Part shown: positions 22,701 through 31,917 of the stretch, in pieces
Position numbering within the stretch: the stretch's first letter is position 1
Layout of the letters: each line of letters starts with the position of its first letter
Source of the DNA: Sthenelais limicola
Taxonomy: Eukaryota > Annelida > Polychaeta > Phyllodocida > Sigalionidae
Length of the DNA: 64,000 nucleotides
Direction: 5' to 3'
Assembly: GCA_942159475.1 (NCBI GenBank)
Contig: OW804096.1
Location: 110,644,194-110,708,193 of the forward strand
Notes under the pieces: generated by a model
Told to the model about the DNA's origin: nothing
The model's input: only the letters and a program-made list of their open reading frames with translations
Database searches by the model: none
Translations under genes and position numbers: made by a program

Positions 22701-24445
22701 AGGAAGACTCAGAAGAGGGGGATAGTCAGTCTGATACTGGCAACCATGACACACCAGCACAAGAGGAGGAGACAGAGGCTGAGGAAGAGACACCAGAGGA
22801 AACAGACCTAATCCACAGAGGAGTGTCAAGACGGAGGAAGGCTTTGGGAGTCCCGTCACTGGTTGGTAAGTATCAAAGAGAGAAAAGACGAAAGGGAGTA
22901 AGGGCTAGAGAAGTGCAAATCACAGATACGGCGTTCTATGAAAGGCTCATCACTGAGTATGGGACTTTAGGCACGAGAGAGGTGTTCGAGAAGGAGCAAA
23001 TAACTGACGAGTTTTGCAGCGATATGACAAATTACATTGAGAGGGAAAAGCTCCCGAAGGATAACACAAGAGCAAGGGGAGTTTTGCTGCAACACGACTG
23101 TTTCTTGCTATCAGGCGGCATCCTGTACAGGGTACCACCAAGGACGAGAAAGGCACAGATAGAAGAGAGAGCGCAGTTAGTGGTCCCACAATCTATGGTA
23201 GAAAAATTATTGAATCAAATACATGACGTCGGTTTGGGCGCACATATGGGTATAAAGAAGATGCTTAGCATTGCTTCACCGCGGTACTACTGGCCATCAA
23301 TGGCTAGAGACATAGGTGAGTATATTGGGTCTTGTCAGAAATGTCTGGAGGTGAAACCGAATCCTAATCCTATCAAGGTACCTATGACCGTCAAGGAACT
23401 GTCACAGGTACCATGGGACGCTATCGAGATTGATACCATAGGTCCACTGCCTGAATCGAGCAGAGGCTATAAATATGTGCACACGGTCTGTGATGTAGCC
23501 ACAAGGTTCTGTGTAGCTTGGCCAACAAAAGACATAAAATCTGAAACCTTAATACCTGAGTTCTTTGAGCACGTGGTGTCTGTCTTGGGGGTGCCGTGCA
23601 CTCTTTTCAGCGATAACGGTTCTTCATTTACTAGCAAATTGTTCAGAAATTTCTGCACAGTAATGGGGATTAGGCAGGTCCTGGGATCGAGCTACTATCC
23701 TCAGAGTCAGGGTCAAATCGAGAGATTTAATCGTAGCCTGAAGACGGCCCTGAGGGCATATGTAAATAAAGATCAGAAAAATTGGTGTCAATTTGTGGCC
23801 CCGATTGTATTTGCGATGAATGCGTCGGATTCAAGCGCGACAAACTACCCAGCATACCTGCTAATGTATGGAAGATTCCCACGACTTCCTCACGAAAATG
23901 TCTTAAAAGAATACGAGGGAGAAATGAGGCCCCTTCTGGAGCAGCTAGGCAAGATCGTCGAAAAACAAGAGATCTATGGGGACCTAGCTCGGGAAGCATT
24001 ACTGACGTCACAGGCGAAAATGAAGGAATATTATGATAGGCAGGCGAATGCACACAGGTTGAGGTCAGGATCGTTGGTATATATGAAGGTGAATCGCCTA
24101 CTACAACCTGGAACTGCATATAAGTTGCAGAAGAATTTCTGTGGCCCCTTTGTCATCTGTGCAAGACCCACAGGGTGCACAGCCAGACTAAGGAGGATGG
24201 ATACTGGAGCAACACTGCCTAAACCAGTGCATGTATCTCATTTGAAACCGGTTAGTGTATCCAAGACCAGTCACTTTATGGAAAGACTGCTCTCACCAGA
24301 TTTACTACCTTTGCACGAGTATGAAGAGAAGGGCCCGCTGGATGAGAAGGGATGGCAGGATATAGCCTGCACAGAAGAAATAGGCTGCAATTGGCCTGAA
24401 GAGGAGGAAGAGAAGGATAAGAATGAGATAGAGGATACACAGTAG
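19724..24445 (+). CDS. pol: Pol polyprotein (PR-RT-RNaseH-IN), 1,573 aa from the first ATG
   Basis: The pol frame opens at 19649, and the first ATG is two bases after the gag stop. In order: aspartic protease (CLVDTGAS, catalytic Asp about 161); reverse transcriptase with the YMDD box at 588-591; RNase H (CDAS near 738, TEKEL, YTDHAALL); an acidic linker of about 200 residues; integrase with an H..H-C..C zinc domain (His about 1167, CQKC about 1203) and the DDE triad (Asp about 1236, Asp 1297, Glu 1333, D35E spacing); and a C-terminal GPF segment of the GPY/F type. No chromodomain is seen. All catalytic residues are present and there is no break. PR-RT-RH-IN order places it in Ty3/Gypsy (Metaviridae). 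Confidence 0.96.
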   Translation: MPVGMLPAIPAERENRSEEDGEDESGSSVSIDDSDISMSQEKGTQEVQEMAFREKEVKKAMRKRWNQKRRRWKLQEKKKEQRENNRAVQELKLQTKKDNGLMSLSKHKEVTQNSIINSKEGDDRSSRLVLQDSDAGKVTVQLEDCRTICTVGSAKISCLVDTGASISCISTDTLNQVVQEKGALLRRVQTYLVIYTADGGRHKSNERVLLSINIGKVHTNAWFYVVKGLSLQCIIGVDFLKARKAKIDFQIQDPDHYTVRITKPKLIPPKSEFTCMAVVSAHQNLNHAVGVVDNLKRCVQVPFAVKRALVRPQRGGNNIPVTVFNAANTPIKLGKGSVLAAFSVVNEDDYVKAGVPGQSERPIEEVGSTKCSETRVDYTLGENLSAEQKLSMASLLQRYRAVFATKDSPISTTDIFAHKIELKEDYVAPIRSPYRTNPHMTRVLETMLEEQMRLGIIERTNGESEFAAPCFLVEKGKAAARQDKKYRIVIDYRKINKCIKNECRVFPSADETLENVGGLGGRFFSKLDCHSGFFQVPLRPEDKPKTSFVTPRGVFQYKVMPMGLKTSPKAFHSVIESVLKYVPNALPYMDDVIIASQTWEEHLQHVEEVLQAFQVAKLKFRAEKCAFGYEIMQFLGFVVTKDGLQPDPEKVRIIRSYPIPKTVREMRAFNGLANYYRTFIPGFADKMVPLYQLTKKLGRRERFQWNTEADRAFKAVKRSMCEDVVLRYPDYSKGFTIWCDASRIGIGIVLTQLHDNCFHRPVAFAGRSLSSAEQNFSATEKELVAVRYGLEKFKHYVLGSHFEVYTDHAALLALNAKQDLTGRMARWIDWFSNFDFTLRHIKGKCNITADILSRMPYFGDGITAKEEQGPQQRQVRFKAVNHIRFFDKEEVLGASPIRKYRRPSILKNGRLRNKRRDEKDDTPIIQVSAPEPEQDTAPIEDDSRDFPRVDGTVVTRLGTPGEQIMMVTRKNPRVTERMALYIEERDKAGKLGEEDSEEGDSQSDTGNHDTPAQEEETEAEEETPEETDLIHRGVSRRRKALGVPSLVGKYQREKRRKGVRAREVQITDTAFYERLITEYGTLGTREVFEKEQITDEFCSDMTNYIEREKLPKDNTRARGVLLQHDCFLLSGGILYRVPPRTRKAQIEERAQLVVPQSMVEKLLNQIHDVGLGAHMGIKKMLSIASPRYYWPSMARDIGEYIGSCQKCLEVKPNPNPIKVPMTVKELSQVPWDAIEIDTIGPLPESSRGYKYVHTVCDVATRFCVAWPTKDIKSETLIPEFFEHVVSVLGVPCTLFSDNGSSFTSKLFRNFCTVMGIRQVLGSSYYPQSQGQIERFNRSLKTALRAYVNKDQKNWCQFVAPIVFAMNASDSSATNYPAYLLMYGRFPRLPHENVLKEYEGEMRPLLEQLGKIVEKQEIYGDLAREALLTSQAKMKEYYDRQANAHRLRSGSLVYMKVNRLLQPGTAYKLQKNFCGPFVICARPTGCTARLRRMDTGATLPKPVHVSHLKPVSVSKTSHFMERLLSPDLLPLHEYEEKGPLDEKGWQDIACTEEIGCNWPEEEEEKDKNEIEDTQ

Positions 24446-25422
24446 ATTCTCCAGATCCTGTAGAACGTTGATAGAATGGATGAAATAAGTGTAGTACGTA
24501 GTACCTTGGCAAGGGCGCATTAACAATATATATATGGCATGGGAGCTTGAGCGAGACGCGGTGTTTACATTCTCGAACAGCTGTGGTGGTTATAGGGTTG
24601 TAACCACGAGGCGAGAGCTGCAAGCCAGCCACAGTGGTTTTTATGTGAAAGTAATACGAGGAAGTGGATGGGAGTGAGCCGCGCCTGGTGTGAGGAGTTA
24701 TCCCAGCGAAATGGGGTTTAATCACGAGTGAATAAAAAAGGGAGGTTGGGTTGGAATTGAGGGTAGAAAAAGAAAGACAAAAAAAAAGAAAACAAGAAAC
24801 AAACTAAACAGCTCCTGTGCGGGTTCAGATGGAAGGAGGGAGAGAATCTAGTGCCGTAAACAGTCTGACATGGAGAATACCCTAGTATATGCCATATTGA
24901 TTTCCTAGGTGAGTTAATATTATATAAAGGTCTAGGAAAGCTTTGCTTATCCGAGAAAAAGGGTAAGCAAAGTTAATTGTCACTAACAGTTCTCATTGGG
25001 TAAATAAAGGACCTATATAATGAATAGTAAGTGGGGAAGGGAAATGCGGGTGAAATAAGGTAGAATGAAGTCGCTTGTCGACTAACTATGGATGACATTC
25101 TTGTGACAATAATGCTCGGCTAATATGACAAGCCCAGGCGTAGCAGATACGTAAAACAGGAGAAATAATGTATCACGAAGTTGAAAGGGTATGGCCAGAA
25201 TACGCATAATAGGGTGAGTGAGATATGAGAGACAAATGGTAGCAGCAAGGTAAGCTGCTCCAACAAGTCAAGCTTGGAGATGACTTATGGGATAGTGCCA
25301 GAGTGTCAGCTGCCCCGGAAGAAGGTAGGGGTTGAGCAATTAAAAATAAGATGGGGAATAAGGGCTGCCCAGTGGCACTATAGTGGAGAGGAAGGAGCGC
25401 TCATCGCCGTTGATGTCGAAAG
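24446..25422 (+). other. noncoding stretch between pol and the first accessory ORF
   Basis: About 980 bp, purine-rich on the + strand, with no convincing ORF. It may carry splice acceptors and RNA signals for the downstream accessory ORFs, but none is clear. Confidence 0.5.
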
Positions 25423-25971
25423 ATGAACAAGTTGCCTGGTACAGCGTTAGGGGTACAGGATATGTACGACATAGAACGCCTGATTATACGATTGATAAGA
25501 ATATTTACCATACATCCAGCTCACAGGTACGGAGGATGTCCCGAGAAAAGGTTGACAAACGAGTGGTACCTGTGGCACATGTTTGCTGATCTGAGATTGC
25601 CAGACAACGAGGTTAAAAGCATCACAGATGTATTCCCATTGGCAAGGACAAAATACCAGCAGCATAAATATATTGCCCACGTATTAATACGTCGGGTAAT
25701 ATGCAATATTTTATCGCTAGAAGCAGAGCAGAAACGATTGGCATACGAACAATGTGATAGAGTGGTTCTTTATCAATATATAAGTGGTCTAACCTTCATC
25801 CCAGCAGAAAAAATTAACGCAGTTTTCACGGAAGAAGTGGACCTGCTAAACATTAAGGAGTTGTGTCCAAGCGCATGGGCGAAAGTCAAGGTAAGTGTAT
25901 TCACTTATAGGCAACGAGAAGGTATTTTTGAAATGGGTGGGGACACAGTATACAGTTTCATAGGCCTGTGA
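25423..25971 (+). CDS. retroelement accessory protein A, 182 aa
   Basis: No known family recognised. The ATG opens a helical, basic protein with the pattern shared by five neighbouring ORFs: a hydrophobic helix (IERLIIRLIRIF), P.HRY, a basic turn then an E-headed helix (NEWYLWHMF), a second helix pair (HVLIRRVICNIL), and a C-terminal GLT.....I block. At 25890 codon 156 is followed in phase 0 by AAG|GTAAGT, and the remaining 26 codons are probably intron read-through. The spliced product would therefore have a different C-terminus. No signal peptide or zinc site. Confidence 0.6.
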   Translation: MNKLPGTALGVQDMYDIERLIIRLIRIFTIHPAHRYGGCPEKRLTNEWYLWHMFADLRLPDNEVKSITDVFPLARTKYQQHKYIAHVLIRRVICNILSLEAEQKRLAYEQCDRVVLYQYISGLTFIPAEKINAVFTEEVDLLNIKELCPSAWAKVKVSVFTYRQREGIFEMGGDTVYSFIGL

Positions 25972-25997
25972 GCATTGAATACTGACTATCGAGGAGA

Positions 25998-26453
25998 ATG
26001 TGTAGACCTATAACCAGGGGAGAGAAGGCAGAGGTGATACAGGTGATTCGATTGGCTCGTCTGTATATGCAGAAACCACACCTGAGATTCAGAGGGGCTA
26101 ACGCTAGGAGGCGAATTGAAATGGAAACACACTTAAAAAATATCTGGTGGGGAGCCTCTCGTTTCTTGATTAGAGAGATGCCAGATAGGAGGGAGAGAAT
26201 AGCCGTCAATCACATGAGCTGGGAGGATCGGTCACGAAAGCAGCAGTATATATACCTGTCGATGTTAAAAAGTTATTTCGTCGGCACGATGTTAAAAATA
26301 GGATGTTGCAACTACCCAAGAGACATTATAATTAAGTTGTTGGCATGTAACACTGGGATGACAGTTAGTGACTTGGAAAAACTGGCGTGTGAACGATGGA
26401 GCTGGATTGAGAAACCATTGGAAAAATGGATTCCGCTGTCTGAGGGTAGGTAA
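25998..26453 (+). CDS. retroelement accessory protein B, 151 aa
   Basis: Unrecognised and a likely paralogue of A. Residues 14-60 match the block layout (VIRLARLYMQKPHLRF, then RRRIEMETHLKNI); a middle helix (YIYLSMLKSYFVGTML) and the C-terminal NTGMTVSDLEKL block follow. It starts 26 bases after the stop of A. The end of the ORF has GAGG|GTAGGT at 26446, a weaker donor and in phase 1 rather than phase 0, so B is the exception in the set. A small soluble helical protein is inferred. Confidence 0.58.
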   Translation: MCRPITRGEKAEVIQVIRLARLYMQKPHLRFRGANARRRIEMETHLKNIWWGASRFLIREMPDRRERIAVNHMSWEDRSRKQQYIYLSMLKSYFVGTMLKIGCCNYPRDIIIKLLACNTGMTVSDLEKLACERWSWIEKPLEKWIPLSEGR

Positions 26454-28064
26454 TATATCTGACTCGATCATGTTATGTATAACTAGAGATACGGGGTCTT
26501 TGAGATGTTACAGTGGGCAGTTATTTCCAGTGGGGCAGTTTCTAAGACAAGGACAGGTTTATAAGCAGGGAAAAATAAATCAGAATGAAATAAAAAGGTA
26601 TATAAGGCGACTTACCAGTGCGAGGTGTGGGGAAGGATGGTTGTGGAGCAGAAGCGGAAGGGGTGCAAGGAGGGGAAGGGATAAAGAGAGTAGAATATGG
26701 GGTTTCTTGAGTATGATAATATATGATGAATAATATGGGTTATTATAAAATAATAAGAAGAACTAAAAACAAACTACGTAACTGCTATAACTAAAATCTA
26801 CTGGGATATATAAAAAATATGCTACTCGTTAGCCCAGCGGCGGTATGCCCTGAAAACAAGAGCACACGCCCGCCCATAAAACCACCGAGCTGCCTTCAGA
26901 GACAGGCCATAGACGAGGAGCCGAGCTAAATCGCTCAGGCTCCATACGTCTCTGGTTTGGACAATGACAATGTCATTGTCAATAGCCAGGTAAAGTTCTC
27001 GGCCTGCCATGGTTTCCAAAAGGTTTAAAGATCGGGAAAATATATATAGGAGATAGGAAGCTGGTCTAGGAGGTCGGCGGAAATCGGGTGCTGCTGCGAG
27101 AAGTTAAGCTGGAAATGATGTCTACAGGATACCAAAGGGGGAATTTGCCTAATCAAAGGAACCACTCTGATATCATTGTAGGGACACGCCAATTGGCTAA
27201 AAAGATTTGATTGACGTAATACATAAAATAAAAAACAGAAGGGGAGGCACCGGGGATCGAGTCATGATCGGGTCATAAGATCATGACACCATGACACTCA
27301 TAGAGATAAGGAGCGAGGGAATAATGAGAGAATTTTTTTTTAGAATCCATGAATTGAAAACCATATAATTGAATGAAGATTAGAGCGGTGTATAGTTGAT
27401 GAGTCACTGATAAGACAAAAGCAGATTGGGTGTGAAAGTCAACGAAAAGCAGAAAGTTTCAATCACTGGGTGACAGGTGGGCATAAAAAAACGCTGAGAA
27501 ACGCTGGTCGTAATAAGTTTTACAGATATGGATTTCGTGGGAACGTGGGGGTTCGAGTATGTTGTTCGTCGGCTGATTCGAGGATCCGATGTTTACATAA
27601 AATAACGTGTTGATAGAAATTGGGGAGACAAGGATGACTATAGTTAGGACAGAATAAACTGAGTCTCGGAATATTCAGGTAAGGGTTCATGGTATTGTCT
27701 AGATTCTTTTTCGGTATATGAGAATAGCAGGAGTGGTCCAGGGGTGGATTAGTATAAAAATAACATGAAGTGAGCATACCAGCGTCTCCGGGGAAACACG
27801 ATGCCATATAAGACAGGCAGGTGAGGTGACTATGGCAACGCAGGGAATAGACTGATTTATACAGATGAAGGGAGCACGAGCCGGCAGCGACCTAGTAGGC
27901 TAGGATATACTGATGCATAATTTTAATGACAATAAAAATATGAGGGAAATAATCCACCTAAACCCTGGGCATGGAATAGACAGTTGAGATTATCAGGAGA
28001 GGAAGGGCGCTGCCGAATGACAAGCCATTTCTGAAGCTTTGCTCGGCTTTGCAATTTGGTAACA
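26454..28064 (+). other. stretch between accessory ORFs B and C
   Basis: 1.6 kb without a convincing sense ORF. It contains an antisense ORF at 26822-27019. The rest is AT- and purine-rich and shows no repeat that I can recognise. Confidence 0.5.
26822..27019 (-). CDS. possible antisense small ORF, 65 aa
   Basis: The minus-strand ORF starts with two close Met codons (ATGGAAACCATGG, good context). It encodes an amphipathic peptide with an acidic, Val/Ile-rich first half and a helical Arg/Trp/Ala-rich end (RRWANE). About 25-35 bases upstream on the same strand is CCTATATATATTTT, a TATA-like string. The local GC content is higher than on either side. No family recognised. It may be chance. Confidence 0.3.
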   Translation of the reverse strand: METMAGRELYLAIDNDIVIVQTRDVWSLSDLARLLVYGLSLKAARWFYGRACALVFRAYRRWANE

Positions 28065-28571
28065 ATGCTGGAGCATAGTAAAATAAATATTAGGAACGCG
28101 TCGATCTTGTGTATTAAAGTGTATTCGTTTTGGATTTTAGCTCCCTGGGTTAGATATCCTAGGCAGTTACCTAATTATCGATTGGAAGTAGAATGGTACT
28201 TGCTATCTTTATACGAAAAATGTGATAAACTCCTACGATCCCTGAAAGTTAGGCCAGGAAAATGGTACTCTACCAAGCGTTTGCGGGTAATGAGTGATAA
28301 AGACAGAATGAGTGCGATCTTGCATCAGGTCTATAGGATTTTGGATGTATTATTGAAATTATACTCAACGGATTATTTAAGAAAGCGCTGTTGCCAGAGA
28401 AAAAATCACAAGGAGGCGGACACCAAGCGGTTCATGGCATTGTCAGGTTTATCTAAAACAAAAGTGCAGGAATTGCTTCAAGGGACGGTCAACGTAATGT
28501 CACCAATCGAATGGATTAATGGAGATTGGTTGCTGCATGCGGTGGGTCAAGTTTTCATTCTCTGTCTGTAG
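28065..28571 (+). CDS. retroelement accessory protein C, 168 aa
   Basis: Unrecognised; it shares the A-E layout: VYSFWILAPWVRYP, YRLEVEWYLLSL with LLRSLK, then YRILDVLLKLY, then LSGLSKTKVQELL. ATG 28065 is preferred over the in-frame TTG at 28056. Codons up to 28541 (phase 0) are followed by GCG|GTGGGT, a moderate donor at the position homologous to those in A, D and E, and only 9 codons follow it. An acceptor-like TTTCTGAAG lies at 28028-28036, just upstream of the start. Confidence 0.57.
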   Translation: MLEHSKINIRNASILCIKVYSFWILAPWVRYPRQLPNYRLEVEWYLLSLYEKCDKLLRSLKVRPGKWYSTKRLRVMSDKDRMSAILHQVYRILDVLLKLYSTDYLRKRCCQRKNHKEADTKRFMALSGLSKTKVQELLQGTVNVMSPIEWINGDWLLHAVGQVFILCL

Positions 28572-29747
28572 TGACAATCTTGGGGAAGGAGAAAGTTGAT
28601 ACATTTGAATCAGATAGGGAGAGGGGTGACGTCACGGGCTAGCCGGCAAATATGGAAGTGACATATATCATTTTGTAATTCGAGGATTCGGTTTGAATGG
28701 ATGGAATGCAGAATGATTGTTCTTAAAATCGTTTAATGAAAGGAGACGCCTAATGATGATTGAGCGAGACAACGTGTGATACAACGAGGCGTTATCTTAA
28801 TATGGTCGTGTAAAGGTGACATGTTGTGATGAATTTGACTCGTAAAGATAACGTTCTGAAAAGCATACATTTCAGATAGAATTAATGAAGGTATGGTTTC
28901 TGTTAAAACACGCCGTGGTGGTCGTTTTCGGGTGTATCAGGGAAATAAATTCTTGGGAGGCCCTTGGGCTACAAACTATGAGTAAGACATAATAATAAGT
29001 GTATGTCATATATAATTGTCGCTGCTAGAATGGTTGTTTCAGAGTAGGAATAAATGAATCATTTTAAGGTATGGAGCGCAATGATTTTATGTTATGAAGG
29101 GAGTGAGGGTGAAGGTTACTGCAACTGGTCTTTATCTTGAAGACAAAATATATGGGCTATTATTTGGTAATTCGGTGAGTGTCTACAAGGAACTCACTGG
29201 GGATTGATAAGCCTGGGATCTGGGGGTATGTGTGACTAGATGTGGTGTGAGCTTGGGACGTTTGGATTGATATCTGTTGATGGTATATACAGCTTGTGGG
29301 ATACGAATTTTTTTTTATGACCAATGAGAAAACAATAATCTCTCCTCAGAATATGATGGGGGTGGGCTTGTGGGGTGATGACACTCGGCGCGTGTGTATT
29401 ACTGTAAGATGTTTATGTCATATTTTGTGGCTTGAAAATGAGTGATGGAACATACGCAAAACTGAATGTGTCGTGTCTGGCGGGGCGAGTGGCACAACAT
29501 AGGTCGCGTGCGCAGGAAGTATTAACTCAAAACATTAATTATGAGTAGGAGTCAGGGGTGGTAAATATGGGTAATAAAGCTTGGCAGAGGAAGTTGGAGG
29601 GTAATAAAGGATGATGGAAAGAAGAAAATAACAAATACACGCGGATCTTGAAAGGGGGTCTGAAGTTTAGGGTCTGGAGTTTGGTATTAGGAGTTTAGTG
29701 TCTGCACTGGTGTCCTGATGTGGCGGTAGTCCTCAACTTTGAATACG
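28572..29747 (+). other. stretch between accessory ORFs C and D
   Basis: 1.2 kb with no ORF I can support. It is purine-rich on the + strand, like the other accessory spacers. No tandem or inverted repeat was noticed. Confidence 0.5.
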
Positions 29748-30377
29748 ATGGAGCTGGAACAGAGACAAATGTGTCGTTTGGAAAAAGCTAGATTGGGTGC
29801 AGACGAGCTGAAGATCTTGAAAAATCAGAAGAGAAACTTGGGGATATTGCTGGTCAGGGCCACTAGGTATTTCCTTGTGAAACCTGTGAACAGAGGTGGA
29901 TCCGCACGTATTTCAACTAGAGAACGATTGGAAAGGGATACGTATATATATATTATGAAGGAACGTTGCAGAATCTATGTTGAAAGCAGGGGTTTTCGGG
30001 CAATAGAACGGCTCACGACAAGGGGCGGAAGAATGAGAAGTGTCTTCGAGGCCCAGAAAGCAGTAACTGTGTCCGATAAATTATTACATTTGACAAAGGC
30101 GGTGGGCGAAATGTTGCTAAACATCTTGGACGTTTATTGTGCTGAGGAATTCAGATTAGAATGTATAGAAGATAAACGACAACACAGATTGATTCCCTAT
30201 CTACAGAAGCGCACAGGCCTGGCGAGAAAACTTATAGTCGCTAACTTGGAATCGGATATTGACTTTGCGACCCTGGGTGACGTATTACCAGAAGAGTATT
30301 TGCCAGACATAATGACAAGAAAGGTGAGTTATATGGAGTCTCACAAATTAATGGAAGATGGGGGCATCCCCGTGTAA
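29748..30377 (+). CDS. retroelement accessory protein D, 209 aa
   Basis: This is the longest of the five paralogue-like ORFs. ATG 29748 is preferred over the in-frame TTG at 29739. Blocks: ATRYFLVKPVNR, RERLERDTYIYIMKERCR, AVGEMLLNILDVY, then KRTGLARKLIV. It is basic and predicted mostly helical. Phase 0 donor AAG|GTGAGT follows codon 192 (30323), and a 17-codon tail runs on into the presumptive intron. No signal peptide or membrane segment, so it is probably cytosolic or nuclear. Function unknown. Confidence 0.6.
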   Translation: MELEQRQMCRLEKARLGADELKILKNQKRNLGILLVRATRYFLVKPVNRGGSARISTRERLERDTYIYIMKERCRIYVESRGFRAIERLTTRGGRMRSVFEAQKAVTVSDKLLHLTKAVGEMLLNILDVYCAEEFRLECIEDKRQHRLIPYLQKRTGLARKLIVANLESDIDFATLGDVLPEEYLPDIMTRKVSYMESHKLMEDGGIPV

Positions 30378-30586
30378 GCATATACTGTCTATATTTGTCG
30401 TGGTCGATTGGTAAAACATCACCAGTTGCTAGGGAGTGGGGAAAAACAAGACTATAATGGGTAGGTGAAGATGGACCTAGGGTATATATAGCATGCCGGT
30501 GGGAGGGGGGAGGGGGACCAGGGATATATAGTATTGTCACAGGAGATAGACCTGGTATAATAGGGTTTGCATCACTGTAGTGAAAG
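30378..30586 (+). other. spacer with acceptor-like site before accessory ORF E
   Basis: TTTGCATCACTGTAG ends at 30580, six bases before the ATG of the next ORF. That is a plausible acceptor for a subgenomic RNA from the leader donor. A G-rich run lies near 30500-30520. Confidence 0.35.
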
Positions 30587-31156
30587 ATGGATACAAGAAG
30601 GGGGAGTGAGATGATTAATGCGGAAATTATTAGGAGAACAGATAGGGCTGCCAGAATGGCAGCCATCTTGAATCAACAGGTCAGGGCCAATTGGTTAATG
30701 CTCGAAATCTTGAAATTCTTCATGTTGTCTCCATCTCAGAGATATCCGGAGTTTGAGCCCATTAGAAGGCTGCAAAAGGAGACGCATATCGTTCGCTTGA
30801 GAAAAGCGGCATTTGATTTTTTAAGAGGCCTACGTTATGAGCCTATTCGGTCCTTGACGATTGATATCTCGCAGAGACATACTCTCACCCCATTAAGGAG
30901 GCTACAGGATACGGTATGCATTATCTCGGATTTAACATATGAAATTTTAAACATGTTTCGTCCAAGGGTGAGGGGGATATTCCCTGAAAATATGGAACAA
31001 GCGGTAAAATTCCTGGACAAGCTAACAGAAATGTCTGAGGCAACTATAAGACATCACCTGTCGTTGCCTGTGGATGTATATCAAATCGAGCTAAGATTGC
31101 CTCTGTCATGGATGCCCGTGGGCTTGAAGGTGAGTTCTGGACAATTGAGCCCATAG
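30587..31156 (+). CDS. retroelement accessory protein E, 189 aa
   Basis: Unrecognised; it belongs to the A-E set: EILKFFMLSPSQRYPEF, then IRRLQKETHIVRLRK with FDFLRGLR, then TYEILNMF, then LTEMSEATIRHHL. Codon 181 ends at 31129 in phase 0 at AAG|GTGAGT, and 8 codons follow to the stop. E and D are adjacent and have the strongest donors. The protein is basic and helical with no cysteine cluster. A nucleic-acid-binding or regulatory role would be a guess. Confidence 0.6.
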   Translation: MDTRRGSEMINAEIIRRTDRAARMAAILNQQVRANWLMLEILKFFMLSPSQRYPEFEPIRRLQKETHIVRLRKAAFDFLRGLRYEPIRSLTIDISQRHTLTPLRRLQDTVCIISDLTYEILNMFRPRVRGIFPENMEQAVKFLDKLTEMSEATIRHHLSLPVDVYQIELRLPLSWMPVGLKVSSGQLSP

Positions 31157-31777
31157 ATACACAATACATATCTGAAATGTGCAGGATAAGTTTGGGGCTC
31201 TGTTGGATCCATGGTGACATGGGATACATGTAAGAATTATGGGAAATTGAAACGAATTGGAGGCGCATTTAGTCTTTTTGATCGAGTGTCATGTACTGTG
31301 CTGGATTCAGGTTGGGGTAATGGAGCCAGTAACCTAAAATAGTGGGATTATTGGTGTATTTTGATGGGGGCTGGAACGTATGAAAAGTGGAGCTTGGAAG
31401 ACAAGACAGTTAAAATTAGACACAGCAATTGGGCTCAAGCAGTCGAAACCCATAAGTAGCTTGCAAGCGGTTGGGGGGGGGTTGTTCTATAAATTGCAAG
31501 ACAGGCCTCATACACGATAAGTGGCTAGGTGTCATTATGCAGTATTTCATCTAGCAGAGGAAGGTCAGGAGCTGGGACACCCGTACCCTAACTTGATATG
31601 GGGATGTGTCGTATGCTTGAGAGGGAGGAGGGAAGGAGCAAGCCCAATAGGTCTTGGACTGGTCTGGTCTTAGATATAAGCTCAGCACAGCCAGAGGGGG
31701 AGCATCACTTGACTTTTGTACAGGGATCAGGAACGAACTTGCATATAGAAAGAACGGGGACTAGTGTCTTACTACAG
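31157..31777 (+). other. stretch between accessory ORF E and env
   Basis: 620 bp. It contains one 61-codon ATG ORF (31598-31783) with no recognisable features, probably chance. It ends in an acceptor-like GTGTCTTACTACAG (AG at 31776-31777), 15 bases upstream of the env start exon. Confidence 0.45.
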
Positions 31778-31792
31778 GACTAGGTTCGCAAG

Positions 31793-31812
31793 ATGTTCGG
31801 ACTCATAATAGG
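31793..31812 (+). CDS. env: env first coding exon (signal-peptide start), predicted
   Basis: ATG 31793 opens six full codons (Met, Phe, Gly, Leu, Ile, Ile) plus two bases, ending at a strong donor G|GTGAGT (31813). The acceptor TTGTTTTTAG ends at 31917. Phase 2 on both sides joins it in frame to the long env ORF and supplies a hydrophobic run that the long ORF alone lacks. The 105-bp intron (31813-31917) has a pyrimidine tract. This rests on splice motifs, phase and the restored N-terminal hydrophobicity; no transcript was seen. Confidence 0.6.
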
Positions 31813-31917
31813 GTGAGTTTACTAGAAGTATATCACTTTTACATAGGCCAGTGAAGGCTAGTGTGGATTTCTCAGCATTAAGCCGTTTTTCATTATTTGC
31901 TAACTTCTTGTTTTTAG

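Noticed and set aside
31598..31783. 61-codon ORF before env
   Set aside because: Overlaps the env acceptor region and has no pattern shared with the accessory set.
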